Positions 40,299-50,022 of a stretch of DNA of 64,000 bases are shown one piece after another (position 1 is the first letter of the stretch; every line of letters starts with the position of its first letter). The DNA lies in the NCBI GenBank assembly GCA_038325765.1, contig JBBQJI010000022.1, positions 1-64,000 on the forward strand, given 5' to 3'. The notes under the pieces are model-generated. The model did no database searches, was not told where the DNA came from, and saw only the letters and a program-made list of their open reading frames with translations. Source of the DNA: Xiheibacterium sp038325765. Lineage in GTDB: Bacteria; Myxococcota_A; Polyangia; Nannocystales; Nannocystaceae. The translations under genes were made by a program, and so were the position numbers.

Positions 40299-42548
40299 TC
40301 ACGTCTCCACCGCTGGCTGGGGATCGGCCGTCGAGACGACCTGTGGCGCTGGCGGCCGCGGCAGCGAGCGCTCGACGATCTCGGCGATGTCGAGCACCTC
40401 GATCTGCTCGTCCTTGTTGAAGTGCTTGATGCCGTCGCTGATCATCGTCTTGCAGAACGGGCAGGCCACGCCGACCGCGTCGGCGCCGGAATCGACGATC
40501 TCCTGGGCGCGGTTGATGTTCACGCGCTTGGACGGATCCTCTTCGTCCCAGAAACGGGCCCCGCCGGCGCCGCAGCAAAAGCCGTGTTCGCGGTTGCGGC
40601 CGAGCTCGGAAGGCGCGGTGCCGTTGGCCATGGCGATGTCGCGCCGCGGCTCGTCGTACACCCCGTTCCAGCGGCCGATGTAGCAGCTGTCGTGGTACGT
40701 GAACCGCTTCTGCAGCGGGGTCTCGACCTCGAGCTTGCCCGACTCGAGCAGGTGCGCGAGCAGCTTGCTGTGGTGGATGACCTCGTACTTGCCGCCGAAC
40801 TGCGGGTACTCGTGGGCGATCGTGTGGAAGCAATGGGGGCAGCTCGCGACGATCTTGCGGACCTTCAGCGAGTTCCACAGATCGACGTTCTCCTGGGCGA
40901 GCGTCTGGAACTGCATCTCACTGCCGCCGCGGCGCAGCGTATCACCGGTGCACTTCTCCTGCTCACCGAGCACCGCGAAGCTCACCCCGGCGGCTTGCAG
41001 GCAGCGCACCAGCGCCCGGGTCGCCTTCTTGTTGATGTCGCTGTAGCTGCCGGCGCAGCCGACGAACAGCAGGTACTCGGCGTCGGGGTTGTCCTCGATC
41101 GTGGGGACGTCGAGATCCTTGGCCCACGCCATGCGCTGGCTCTGGGGCAGACCCCAGGGGTTGCCGGCGGCCTCGATCTTCTGGAAGGCACGCGAGAACC
41201 CGGCGGGCACCCGAGTGCCGCCCTCGTCGTTGAGCACGATGTGCGTGCGCATCTGCAGGATCTTGAGCGGGTGATCGATGAACACCGGGCACACCTGCTG
41301 GCACGCGCCGCAGGTCGTGCAAGCCCACAGCGTCTCGTCCTTGATGCGACCGCCGACCAGCGGCGGAGCATCGGCCAGCTCCTGCTTGAGCGCCTCGATG
41401 CGATCGACCAGCGGCTTGTGCTCGGGCTTGGCCTTGACCGCCTCGTAGGCGTCTTGGCGGGCCTTGTACTCGTCCCAGCCCGGTAGGCCCTCCATCGGCT
41501 CCATCATGCCGGGCGCCGGCGCGTCGAGTTGCACACCGACCTGCTTGCCCAGCCGCTCGAGCTCGATGAGCTTGAAGCCGCGGTCCTTCATCTCGTACTT
41601 GAGATCGTGGATGAGGTGCATCGGCGACAGCGGCTTCGCGGTCGCGAACGCCGGGCAGTACGTGGTGCACCGAGCACACTCGGTGCAGGAGTAGTTGTCG
41701 AGCAGGCTCTTCCAGGTGAAGTCCTCGAGCCGACCCACGCCCCAGTTCTCGAACTGCGGGTTGCCCTCGGCGTCGGTCAGCGCCAATTTGGGCATGATCA
41801 TCCGCTGGCCCTGATCGCGCAGCAGGATGTTCGGGCCCGAGCCCAGCACGTGGATGTGCTTGGAGTACGGCAGGTAGTTGAGGAACCCGAGGATGATCGC
41901 CATGTGGCCCCACCAATGGGCCTCGGATGCGACGTGGGCCCACGCCGGATCGACGTTGGCGGTCGCGGCGTTTCCGCTGGCGCTGAACAGGCCGAACGTC
42001 TGGCCCAGCGTGCGGGCGACGGGCTGCATCGGATCGGCGACGCCGGTCGCAGCCATGTGCCAGGCGTGGTGGCCGAAGTGGGTGAGCACCAGCAACGTGA
42101 TCGCGCCCAGGATCAGCATCGCGTCGAGGTTCACCGGGATGTGCTTCGGCTTGACCACGAGGCGGCGATAGAACGCGTACATCAGCGCGGCGAACACCAC
42201 GAAGTTCATCACGTCGACGCCGAGGCGCACGAAGCCGTACAGCGTCTCGCCGAGCACGGTGCCCAGCGTGAACCAATCCCCGAGCACACCCGAGATCAGC
42301 ATCTCGGTGGTGGCGACCGTCAGCACCAAGAAGCCCCAATAGATCGCCAGGTGGTGCCAGCTGGAGCGCTCCTCCATCACCTTCTTCTGGCCGAAGAAGA
42401 ACGCCATGAGGCTGGCGATGCGCTCGCCCCAGGTCTCTTCGAGACCTGAAGGGCGACCATAGGTCACGACCTTGGTCAGCCGGTAGATGCTGAACGCGAA
42501 GACGGCGTGGGCGGCGATCAGCAGAAGTGCGAAGGCGAGCTGTTTCAT
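40299..42548 (-). CDS. Membrane Fe-S oxidoreductase (heterodisulfide-reductase/FadF-like)
   Basis: A 749-residue protein. N-terminal NarI-like membrane part with about six helices and His-rich loops (SSWHHLAIYWGF, THFGHHAWHMAA, HWWGHMAIILGF) for haem b; then two 4Fe-4S motifs, CTECARCTTYCP and CTTCGACQQVCP; then two CCG-type domains with CAGSYSD...KCTGD, CPHCFHT, SCYIGRWNGVYDEPR and FCCGAGGARFWDEE. The set matches the FadF/EtfB-linked or HdrD-like reductases that take electrons from flavoproteins (for example acyl-CoA dehydrogenase via ETF) into the quinone pool. No ETF gene is adjacent here. Followed by bolA after 1 base. Confidence 0.9.
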   Translation of the reverse strand: MKQLAFALLLIAAHAVFAFSIYRLTKVVTYGRPSGLEETWGERIASLMAFFFGQKKVMEERSSWHHLAIYWGFLVLTVATTEMLISGVLGDWFTLGTVLGETLYGFVRLGVDVMNFVVFAALMYAFYRRLVVKPKHIPVNLDAMLILGAITLLVLTHFGHHAWHMAATGVADPMQPVARTLGQTFGLFSASGNAATANVDPAWAHVASEAHWWGHMAIILGFLNYLPYSKHIHVLGSGPNILLRDQGQRMIMPKLALTDAEGNPQFENWGVGRLEDFTWKSLLDNYSCTECARCTTYCPAFATAKPLSPMHLIHDLKYEMKDRGFKLIELERLGKQVGVQLDAPAPGMMEPMEGLPGWDEYKARQDAYEAVKAKPEHKPLVDRIEALKQELADAPPLVGGRIKDETLWACTTCGACQQVCPVFIDHPLKILQMRTHIVLNDEGGTRVPAGFSRAFQKIEAAGNPWGLPQSQRMAWAKDLDVPTIEDNPDAEYLLFVGCAGSYSDINKKATRALVRCLQAAGVSFAVLGEQEKCTGDTLRRGGSEMQFQTLAQENVDLWNSLKVRKIVASCPHCFHTIAHEYPQFGGKYEVIHHSKLLAHLLESGKLEVETPLQKRFTYHDSCYIGRWNGVYDEPRRDIAMANGTAPSELGRNREHGFCCGAGGARFWDEEDPSKRVNINRAQEIVDSGADAVGVACPFCKTMISDGIKHFNKDEQIEVLDIAEIVERSLPRPPAPQVVSTADPQPAVET

Positions 42549-42745
42549 CGGTCAGCCCCCGCGCGGCGGGGCTTTCGGTATACCACGCACCGCGCCTGGC
42601 TGCGGCCGCGATCCCGTGCGGCTCTGCGCTGCGCCGCGGCAGTCTCGGGCTGCGGCCGCGCAGGCGCCCCGAGCGCGGCTGCGGCTGCGCCGATGTGGTT
42701 CGCCGCCGGGTGTGCGGGCACGCGTCAGGCTGCGCTGCTACGCTC

Positions 42746-44137
42746 GTGAGGATCGTGACGGCCGATCTCCTTCTCATCAGCGATCTGCACCTCGGATCGC
42801 ACCTCAAGCCGCGCATGCGCGGAGAATCGGTGCATCTCGCGTCGCGCATCGAGGAGGTCTTTGGCCGCTTCATCGAGCACTACCAGCGCCAGGGCCGCTG
42901 GCAGCTCGTGATCAACGGCGACTTCATCGACTTCTGGAATGTCGAACTCGCCGATTCCGCCGATCTACCCGCCGAGTCCCTGGCGGTGGCGCGGCTGCAC
43001 GCCGTCTTCGATGCCCACCCCAACGTCGAGGCCGCGCTGCAGGACTTCTTGCAGGCCGGCAACTCGGTGCTGTTCGTCACCGGCAATCACGACGCCGAGC
43101 TGTTGTATCCGCGGGTGCGCGCGGCGATCGTGGCGCGGCTGACCCCGGCCGAGGACGAGGCCTCGAGCCGCACCGATCTCACCAATCTGGCGGCGCTGCA
43201 GGCCGGTCGCATCCGCTTCGTGCGGTGGTTTCTGCGCGATCCGGGCGGCGCGTGGATCGAGCACGGGCACACCTTCGATCCGAGCTGCGCCACGCCGGCG
43301 TTGCTGTCGCCGACCCGCGGCGGCGTGCTGGTCCAGACGGTCGCCGAGGTCGCCACGCGCAACTTCGCCAACCTGATGCCCGAGATCGACTACGACGCGC
43401 CCGATCGGTTCTCGGGCATGGACTACGTGCGCTGGGCCCTGGCCCGGGGCTGGCGCTTCGTCATCCGCGTCATCTTGCTGTACCTGCGCACCGCCGGGCG
43501 CATCTTGGCGCTGTGGGCGGGGCCGGGCCGGGTCGATCGCGAGGGCAAGCAGATGCACGCGGCACGGCTGGCCAAGGTCGCCGCGAACGCGGGTCTGCAG
43601 ATGAGCGCGCTCGCGGCCCTCGAGAAGATGGCGCCGCCGCCCACCGCGACCAGCGTCGGCGGTCTGCTCGGTATCACCTTCCTCGATCACGTGGTGATGG
43701 TCGCCTCGCTCGGGGCGGTGGGGCTGCTCGCCGGTCGGCTGCTCGGCTGGCCGATCCTCGGCCTGATGATCGGCACCGCGATCGCGGTGGTGCTGCTCGG
43801 GCGCAAGCGCCGGCGCAAGCGTCCGCGCAACGTCGCCCGCGACATGCTCGAGGTCGCCGCCGGGGTCGGCGAGGTCACCGGCGTGCCGCTCGTGCTGATG
43901 GGACACAGCCACCACGGATCGCTCGATCGGCTCGGCGAGGTCGTGTACGCCAACAGCGGCAGCTGGCTAGACGGCTCCCATCTGGTGGTGCGGCGCGACG
44001 CTGGCGGCGACCGCTTCGCATCGGTCGAGCTGCGTCGGTGGCGCAACGGCGGCGTGCTGGGGCTCGCGCGCATGGAGGTGCCCCGCCAGGCTGCGGGGTT
44101 GCCCACCGAGCTCGTCGCCGCCGTCGCACCCCCGTGA
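42746..44137 (+). CDS. Calcineurin-like metallophosphatase with internal membrane segments
   Basis: A 463-residue protein. Metallophosphatase motifs: DLHLGSHLK near the N-terminus, INGDFIDFW, VTGNHDAEL, IEHGHTFDP and LMGHSHHGS with the final NSGSW. It resembles the LpxH/YbbF-type UDP-diacylglucosamine hydrolases in motif order but is much longer: about 200 residues are inserted between GH..D and GHSH, holding two hydrophobic segments (TFLDHVVMVASLGAVGLLAGRL and LGWPILGLMIGTAIAVVLLG) followed by RKRRRKRPR. So it is membrane-bound. GTG start at 42746; the 197-base upstream gap, shared with the Fe-S oxidoreductase promoter, holds only GC-rich low-complexity sequence. Confidence 0.85.
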   Translation: MRIVTADLLLISDLHLGSHLKPRMRGESVHLASRIEEVFGRFIEHYQRQGRWQLVINGDFIDFWNVELADSADLPAESLAVARLHAVFDAHPNVEAALQDFLQAGNSVLFVTGNHDAELLYPRVRAAIVARLTPAEDEASSRTDLTNLAALQAGRIRFVRWFLRDPGGAWIEHGHTFDPSCATPALLSPTRGGVLVQTVAEVATRNFANLMPEIDYDAPDRFSGMDYVRWALARGWRFVIRVILLYLRTAGRILALWAGPGRVDREGKQMHAARLAKVAANAGLQMSALAALEKMAPPPTATSVGGLLGITFLDHVVMVASLGAVGLLAGRLLGWPILGLMIGTAIAVVLLGRKRRRKRPRNVARDMLEVAAGVGEVTGVPLVLMGHSHHGSLDRLGEVVYANSGSWLDGSHLVVRRDAGGDRFASVELRRWRNGGVLGLARMEVPRQAAGLPTELVAAVAPP

Positions 44138-44177
44138 CGTCGCCGGGCCGCCGTGCGATGCTCGGCCCAGGCGGAGC

Positions 44178-44546
44178 ATGGCGGGCGAGCAAATCCTGGT
44201 GATCGAAGACGACGCGTCGGTGCGGACGCTGCTCGAGAAGTCGCTCGGCGCGAAGGGTTATCGCGTCACCAGCTGCGAGGACGGCCTCGCCGGCCTGGCC
44301 GCGCTCGAGACCACCAATCCCGACCTCATCATCGTCGACATCATGATGCCGCGGCTCGACGGCATGGCCTTCGTCAAGGCGATCAAGTCGCTCGGCGCCA
44401 CCAAGCCGATCCCGGTGATTTTCCTGACCGCGAAGAACGACCCCAAGTCGATGATCGCGGGCATCAACCTGGGCGCGAAATTCTACGTCACCAAGCCGTT
44501 CGTCTTCGAGGATCTGCTCGGCAAGGTCGTCAAGGCCCTACAGTAG
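44178..44546 (+). CDS. Single-domain response regulator (CheY-like)
   Basis: A 122-residue receiver with no output domain: acidic pair EDD at 10-12, phospho-acceptor Asp in IVDIMMPRLDG (about residue 55), Thr in FLTAKND and Lys in VTKPF. Such stand-alone receivers act as phosphorelay intermediates or protein-interaction switches. No histidine kinase is adjacent; the FHA hybrid kinase at 4142 is a possible source only by presence in the window. Confidence 0.95.
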   Translation: MAGEQILVIEDDASVRTLLEKSLGAKGYRVTSCEDGLAGLAALETTNPDLIIVDIMMPRLDGMAFVKAIKSLGATKPIPVIFLTAKNDPKSMIAGINLGAKFYVTKPFVFEDLLGKVVKALQ

Positions 44547-44554
44547 CGGCAGCG

Positions 44555-45022
44555 TCACTGGGCGGCGGACGCGGCGTCGTCGGGGAGCAGCGCGACGGTG
44601 ATGCTGTCCTTGCGTGGCCGGCCACGGCGGCGCGGGGCCTGATCGGCGACCGCGCTCGCGCGGTTCGAAGCGGCGGGGACCGAGACCGTCGCGATCTCGG
44701 CGGCGAGCTCGGGCTTGTCGGTCGCGAACACGCGCGCGTAGGCGAGGGCGCGGGTGCAGAGCTCGGCGCACAGACCGTTGGCAGCCTGGGTCTGACCGCG
44801 CGCCTCGTCGAGCGCGCGCTCGAGGGCCTCGACCTCGAGCTGGGCCTGCCGCACCGCCTCGGTGGCAGCGGCGAGCGCGGTGGCGTCGATATCGGGGAAC
44901 CGCACCGCCTCGAGCGGCCCGCCGAACAGCGCGACGATCTGGGCGCACCAGGGCGCCACTGGGTCGTGGGTGGGGGTGCCGGCCGTGGGCGCGGTCTTTG
45001 GGATGGGGCTGGGTCGGCTCAT
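44555..45022 (-). CDS. Hypothetical protein with coiled-coil and AT-hook-like tail
   Basis: A 155-residue protein. A Pro/Thr-rich N-terminus is followed by about 80 residues of Ala/Glu-rich predicted helix (LAAATEAVRQAQLEVEALER) and a C-terminal basic motif RRRGRPRKD, an AT-hook-like minor-groove binder, before a short hydrophobic end. Convergent with the receiver gene (9 bases apart). A DNA-associated role is suggested only by the AT-hook wording. Confidence 0.6.
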   Translation of the reverse strand: MSRPSPIPKTAPTAGTPTHDPVAPWCAQIVALFGGPLEAVRFPDIDATALAAATEAVRQAQLEVEALERALDEARGQTQAANGLCAELCTRALAYARVFATDKPELAAEIATVSVPAASNRASAVADQAPRRRGRPRKDSITVALLPDDAASAAQ

Positions 45023-45098
45023 GGGGATCGGGTGCTCCGGTGGAGCTGATACTATGTTCAGTACACCACCCTGCGACGGGCCGCAAGGTCTGGCCGGC

Positions 45099-46652
45099 TC
45101 AGGCCTTGCTGAGCAGCGACGAGCGCGACAGGGGCGTGCGGGCGGGGCTGGCGACCAGGGCGGCCGCGGCCGCGCCCGCTGCGAACTCGCCCTCGAGGCC
45201 GAGCCCCGGCAAGCACGCCCGCGAGGCAAAGCTGAGCCCCCGGACGCCCGCACTCGTCGGCACCAGGCCCACCCCGAGCAGGGCCTCTTCGTCGCTGAAG
45301 TACAGCGGCGCCATCGGCACGGAGATCGCCGAGCCTGGCCCGAGCTCGGGGTGCGGCTCGCCGTTGCCGTCCTCGGCCTCGCGCCCGTCGTGCGGGGAGT
45401 GGCACAGCCGGATCCACGGCCGGGCGAATGGCAGCACCCCGCGGACGTCGAGCTCGTCGAGGATCCGCTCGCGCATCATCGATAGATCGTCGTCGACCGC
45501 GACGATGCGCGTGATCGCCAGGCGCCGGGTGTTCTCGGCCGAGCCCGGCTCACTGCGGACGTAGATGTGGCCGACCCCGTGGGCGGCGTCGGGCACCCAG
45601 CCGGCGTCCGCTGGATCCGCGGCGAGCCCGTCGCGCTCGGGACAGCACAGCGCCATCCCGTCGAACGCGGGGGTGATGCCGCGCTCGTCGATCTCGACGT
45701 GCATGACGAACCGCGAGGCCGCGGTCGCCACCGCACCGAGGGTCTGCAGCAGCGCCCGCGGGGCCGCGTCGCCGAGCAACCCGTGCTCGATCAGCAGCCG
45801 CGGATCGGTGGCGATGATGAGGTGATCGCAGCCATAGCGGTCGCGCTTGCCCAGTAGCGTCACGCCGACCACCCTGCCGCGCTTGACGATGAGCTCGGCG
45901 ACCCGCAGCTCGCGCTTGACCTCGCCCGAGTGCAGATCGATGCGCTGCAGCAGCAGCTCCCGCATGCGTCGCTCGCCGGCGGGCAGATCCTCAGGGCCCT
46001 GGCTCCACAGCCGGCCCAGGCGCAGCGCGGCGGCCTTGCCGAGCTGCGCGGGGGTCAGGTGCGACAGCCACGGCAGCGGCGCCGCCGCGATGCGCCGCAG
46101 CGCGTGGCCCTCACCCAGCGGCGCGCACTCGTCGACGTCGCGCCCCGGCAGCTGGGCGGCGACCCGCGAGAGAAACCGGCGGCCCCAGAAGCCCTCGGCG
46201 CCCAGGGCGTTCTCGGAGGCGAGCAGCTCGCCCAGGACATTCTCGGTGGCGTCGGTCCAGCGCCGGCGCAGGGCCCAGGCCTCGACCGCACCGTGATCCG
46301 GCCACACGCGATCGAGCTCGAGCTCGAGGTTGCGCTGCAAGGCGCCCAGATCGACGCGCACGTCGTCGACGACGTGATGCTGCAGCCCGTCGATCGGAGC
46401 GGCGAGTCGTCGCACCTGCTGCACGAGGCCGAGCTCGGCGAGGACACGCTCGACCGGCGGCGTGGTGGCGTGCACCAGCGGCGCGGTGTCGAGGGCGAAC
46501 GTGCGCCCCTGCAGGCGATAGGCGCCGTCGGGATTGCCGTGCGGGACCACCAAGACGCGCTTGCCACGGCGGGCCACGAGCGCGGCCGCGACCAACCCGG
46601 CCACGTCGGCGCCGAGCACGATGAGGTCGTAATGGTTGGTGGTGTTGCTCAA
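45099..46652 (-). CDS. FAD-dependent phytoene desaturase-like oxidoreductase
   Basis: About 517 residues. The N-terminal YDLIVLGADVAGLVAAALVARRGKRVLVV is a Rossmann FAD fingerprint of the GxGxxG class with substitutions (G-A-D-V-A-G), followed by a charged loop and ALDTAPLVHATTPP. The middle (GHALRRIAAAPLPWL, RVVGVTLLGKRDRYGCDHLIIAT) and C-terminal PGLGLEGEFAAGAAAA follow the amine oxidase/phytoene desaturase family. The substrate is not predictable; many myxobacteria carry several such enzymes for carotenoids and lipids. Start is uncertain: a TTG at 46652 is used because upstream codons overlap the end of purM; the frame is open to 46712. Confidence 0.75.
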   Translation of the reverse strand: MSNTTNHYDLIVLGADVAGLVAAALVARRGKRVLVVPHGNPDGAYRLQGRTFALDTAPLVHATTPPVERVLAELGLVQQVRRLAAPIDGLQHHVVDDVRVDLGALQRNLELELDRVWPDHGAVEAWALRRRWTDATENVLGELLASENALGAEGFWGRRFLSRVAAQLPGRDVDECAPLGEGHALRRIAAAPLPWLSHLTPAQLGKAAALRLGRLWSQGPEDLPAGERRMRELLLQRIDLHSGEVKRELRVAELIVKRGRVVGVTLLGKRDRYGCDHLIIATDPRLLIEHGLLGDAAPRALLQTLGAVATAASRFVMHVEIDERGITPAFDGMALCCPERDGLAADPADAGWVPDAAHGVGHIYVRSEPGSAENTRRLAITRIVAVDDDLSMMRERILDELDVRGVLPFARPWIRLCHSPHDGREAEDGNGEPHPELGPGSAISVPMAPLYFSDEEALLGVGLVPTSAGVRGLSFASRACLPGLGLEGEFAAGAAAAALVASPARTPLSRSSLLSKA

Positions 46653-46674
46653 GCGTGGCCCCCGGGCCCGAGTC

Positions 46675-47760
46675 TCACGGCGCGAAGCCGTCGATCCGAA
46701 CCGCCGTGGCATCGGCCGCGCGGGGCTCGATGGCGCCGACGACCAGCGGAGTTTCGCCGACGTCGCGAAGCGCCGCCATCACGTCTTCGAGGCCGGCGGG
46801 ATCGACGTAGAGCAGCATGCCGACGCCGCAGTTGAACGTCCGCAGCATCTCCTGGGCATCGACGCCCTGCGCGGCGACATCGCGCATCACCGGAGGCACC
46901 GCGACGCCGGACAGATCCAGGCGCAGCGCCAGATCGTCGCCGAAGGCCCGCTGCGGGTTCTCCAGCAGGCCGCCGCCGGTGATGTGGGCGGCGCCGTGCA
47001 GCGGCGCGCCGGCGAGCGCACGCAGGGCCGCGAAGGCGCCGGCGTAGATGCGGGTCGGGGTCAGCATCGCCTCGCCCACGCTCGTGTGCGGGGCCGAGGG
47101 CAGGGGGTCGGACCACGCCAGGTTGCCGTGTTGGGGATCGAGCAGAGCGCGCCGGGCGAGGGAGTAGCCGTTGCTGTGCAGCCCCGACGACGGCAGGGCG
47201 ATGACGACGTCGCCGCTGACCACCCGCGCGGGCCCCAACGTGGCGGCGCGCTCGACCACGCCGACGGCGAACGCGGCGAGATCGTAGTGGCCAGGCGCGT
47301 ACATCCCCGGCAGCTCGGCGGTCTCGCCCCCCAGCAGCGCCGCGCCCGACAGCCGGCAGCCCTCGACGATGCCGGCGACGACAGCTTCGATTTGCGCCGG
47401 CACCACCTTGGCGCAGGCGATGTAGTCGAGCACGAACATCGGTGCGGCGCCGGTGACGAGTAGATCGTTCACGTTCATCGCGACCAGATCGATGCCGACC
47501 GTGTCGTGGCGGTCCAGCGCGATCGCGACCAGGAGCTTGGTGCCGACGCCGTCGGTGCACGACACCAGCACCGGCTCGCGGAGGCCGGCGGGCAGGCCCA
47601 TCATGCCGGCGAAGCCGCCGATGTCCGAGATCTGCTCGGGCCTTCGGGTGGTCGCGACCAGCCGCTTGATGCGGGCCACCGCCTCGTTGCCGGCATCGAT
47701 GTCGACGCCGGCCTCGCGGTACGTCAGCGGGGCGCGTGCGGGGCCGGGCGTCGCAACCAT
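46675..47760 (-). CDS. purM: Phosphoribosylformylglycinamidine cyclo-ligase (AIR synthetase)
   Basis: A 361-residue purine-biosynthesis enzyme converting FGAM to AIR with ATP. Family features: TYREAGVDIDAGNEAV, SCTDGVGTKLLVA, VAMNVNDLLVTGAAPMFVLDYIA, LLGGETAELPGMY, ALPSSGLHSNGYSLAR, HITGGGLLENP and FNCGVGM. Complete and of normal length. The desaturase-like gene follows on the same strand. The start ATG at 47760 faces the accD promoter. Confidence 0.97.
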   Translation of the reverse strand: MVATPGPARAPLTYREAGVDIDAGNEAVARIKRLVATTRRPEQISDIGGFAGMMGLPAGLREPVLVSCTDGVGTKLLVAIALDRHDTVGIDLVAMNVNDLLVTGAAPMFVLDYIACAKVVPAQIEAVVAGIVEGCRLSGAALLGGETAELPGMYAPGHYDLAAFAVGVVERAATLGPARVVSGDVVIALPSSGLHSNGYSLARRALLDPQHGNLAWSDPLPSAPHTSVGEAMLTPTRIYAGAFAALRALAGAPLHGAAHITGGGLLENPQRAFGDDLALRLDLSGVAVPPVMRDVAAQGVDAQEMLRTFNCGVGMLLYVDPAGLEDVMAALRDVGETPLVVGAIEPRAADATAVRIDGFAP

Positions 47761-47925
47761 GACGACTGCCGTATCAAGGCTGCCCCTGCCACGGCAAGCC
47801 GCGACCGCTGGGCGGGGTGCCCCGCCGGCCGTGCGTTGTCGCGTGCGCCCACCGCGGGCGCATGCAGGGTGGGCCGGGTGTTGCACGGTGAAATCCCCAC
47901 GGGCATGGGGTACAAGGCCGGGACC

Positions 47926-48825
47926 ATGGCGTGGTGGCGCCGAAAAAAAGACGCGCTCGACAAGGATGCCGCCGCCGGCAAGGTGTCGATCCCCAAGGGC
48001 CTGTGGTCCAAGTGCGAGTCGTGTGGCGAGATCACGTACACCGACGAGCTGATCACGAACCTGCGGGTGTGCCCGGTCTGCGGCCACCACGCCACGATGT
48101 CCACCGCCGAGCGGATCGCGGCGATGCTGGATCCGGGGACGTGGGAGGAGCACGACACCGCGCTGCGTTCGGGTGATCCGCTGGGCTTCTTCGACTCGCA
48201 GCCCTATCGCGATCGCCTCGACCGGGCGGTGCGCGGCAGCGGATCCACCGAGGCGTTCCGCTCGGGCCTCGGCGAGATGGATGGCGTGCCGGTGTCGGTC
48301 GGCTTCTTTGCGTTCGAGTTCATGGGCGGCTCGATGGGCTCGGTCGTCGGCGAGAAGGTGACCCGCGTGTTCGAGCGCGCGGTGGAGCTCGAGCGCCCCG
48401 CGGTGGTGTTCTCGGCGTCGGGCGGCGCGCGCATGCAAGAGGGCGTGCTCTCGCTGATGCAGATGGCCAAGACGTCGGCGGCGCGCGGTCGCCTGCGCGA
48501 GCGGGCGCTGCCGTACGTCTCGGTGGTGCTGCACCCGACCACCGGCGGCGTCGCGGCGAGCTTCGCGATGCTCGGCGATGTCATCTTCGCCGAGCCCAAG
48601 GCGCTGGTCGGCTTCGCGGGTCCGCGTGTGATCCAGCAGACGATCGGCCAGGAGCTGCCCAAGGGCTTCCAACGGGCCGAGTTCCTGCTCGAGCACGGCA
48701 TCGTCGACCGCATCATCAGCCGTCACGAGATGCGCGAGCAGATCGGCGTGCTGCTGCGGATGTTGCGGGGGCTGCCGGCCAAGCCCAGCGTCGGCGATCC
48801 GGCGACTGCCGGCGAGTCGGCGTGA
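47926..48825 (+). CDS. accD: Acetyl-CoA carboxylase carboxyltransferase, beta subunit
   Basis: A 299-residue subunit that with AccA moves CO2 from carboxybiotin to acetyl-CoA. N-terminal zinc ribbon CESCGEITYTDEL...CPVCG, then the crotonase-like core with FMGGSMGSVVGEKV, SASGGARMQEG, HPTTGGVAASFAMLGD and FAGPRVIQQTIGQ. Full length. A start at 47905 is a less likely alternative. GTGA overlap with folC, a neighbour pair seen in many bacteria. Confidence 0.97.
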   Translation: MAWWRRKKDALDKDAAAGKVSIPKGLWSKCESCGEITYTDELITNLRVCPVCGHHATMSTAERIAAMLDPGTWEEHDTALRSGDPLGFFDSQPYRDRLDRAVRGSGSTEAFRSGLGEMDGVPVSVGFFAFEFMGGSMGSVVGEKVTRVFERAVELERPAVVFSASGGARMQEGVLSLMQMAKTSAARGRLRERALPYVSVVLHPTTGGVAASFAMLGDVIFAEPKALVGFAGPRVIQQTIGQELPKGFQRAEFLLEHGIVDRIISRHEMREQIGVLLRMLRGLPAKPSVGDPATAGESA

Positions 48826-50000
48826 GCCTCGAGGCCCTGTTCTCGCGGCGCGCGGTCGGCATCCGGCTCGGGCTCGAGGCGGTGGACGCGGTGTACGTGG
48901 CGCTCGGGCGGCCTGCCGCGGCGGTGCCGGCGATCCACATCGTGGGCACCAATGGCAAGGGATCGACCGCGGCGATGATCGACCACGCGCTGCGCGGTCA
49001 TGGGCTGCGCGTGGGGCTGTTCACGAGCCCGCACCTGCACCGTGTCGCCGAGCGCGTGCGCGTGGGCGGTGTGCCCGATGACGACGACGCGCTCGAGGCT
49101 GCTGCCGCGCGCGTGCTCGCGGTGGAGCAGCGGGTCACGCTACCGCGACCGCTGTCGTTCTTCGAGGTGCTCACCTTGGCCGCGTGGCAGCGCTTCGCCG
49201 AAGCGAACGTCGACGTCATCGTCGCCGAGGCCGGCATGGGTGGTCGGCACGACGCGACCCGGCTGTGCGAGGCGCGGGTGGTCGCGATCGCGTCCGTCGA
49301 TCTCGATCACCAGGCGTGGCTCGGTGATACGCGGGCTGCGATTGCGGCCGAGAAGGTCGCCGTTGCGCGGGCGGGCGTGCCGGTGTTCACGGTGCAGCAG
49401 GTGCCCGAGGTGCTCGCGGTGCTGCGGGAGCACACCGCGGCGATCGGCGCGCCGCTGACGGTGGTGGACGCGCTCGAGGTGTCGCCGCGCGGGCTGGTCG
49501 GGGAGCATCAGCGGCACAATGCTGCGCTCGCGCTCGCGGCGGCCCGCGTGATCGTGCCCGCGGTAGAGCGCGCGGATCTCGACGGTGTGGTGTGGCCGGG
49601 GCGCTTCGAGCGGATCGCCCACCGCGGCGGCACGCTGGTGCTCGACGTCGCCCACAATCCGGCGGGGGTCGCCGCGCTGCTCGGTGCGTTGGCGGAGCAC
49701 GAGAAGGACGCCGCGATCGCGGTGGGCACGGTCGCGGACAAGGACGTGGGGGCGATCGTCTGGGCTCTGGAGCGCAGCGGTCGGCCGTGGGCATGGGTGG
49801 ATCTGCGGGGGTTCGGTACGACCGGCGCGCGGGCGGAGGGGGCGCCAATGGTGCTGGAGGATCTCGCGTCGCTGCTCGCGTGGGTCGACGACCGGATCGC
49901 GGAGGGCGGCAGCGCATGCGTGTGCGGCTCGCACGTGCTGATCGCGGCGGTGCGGGCGCGGGTGCTCGGGCTTCCCGCAGCGCAGCCCGGCGAGCGGTGA
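48822..50000 (+). CDS. folC: Folylpolyglutamate synthase/dihydrofolate synthase
   Basis: A 392-residue Mur-ligase family enzyme adding glutamates to folate. P-loop GTNGKGSTAAM near residue 43, FTSPHL, FEVLTLAAW, EAGMGGRHDATRL, DLDHQAWLGDT, WPGRFE and LDVAHNPAG. Slightly short of the E. coli enzyme but all ATP and folate segments are present. GTG start overlaps the accD stop. Confidence 0.95.
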   Translation: MSLEALFSRRAVGIRLGLEAVDAVYVALGRPAAAVPAIHIVGTNGKGSTAAMIDHALRGHGLRVGLFTSPHLHRVAERVRVGGVPDDDDALEAAAARVLAVEQRVTLPRPLSFFEVLTLAAWQRFAEANVDVIVAEAGMGGRHDATRLCEARVVAIASVDLDHQAWLGDTRAAIAAEKVAVARAGVPVFTVQQVPEVLAVLREHTAAIGAPLTVVDALEVSPRGLVGEHQRHNAALALAAARVIVPAVERADLDGVVWPGRFERIAHRGGTLVLDVAHNPAGVAALLGALAEHEKDAAIAVGTVADKDVGAIVWALERSGRPWAWVDLRGFGTTGARAEGAPMVLEDLASLLAWVDDRIAEGGSACVCGSHVLIAAVRARVLGLPAAQPGER

Positions 50001-50022
50001 GAACTCCGCTATCCTGCCACCC

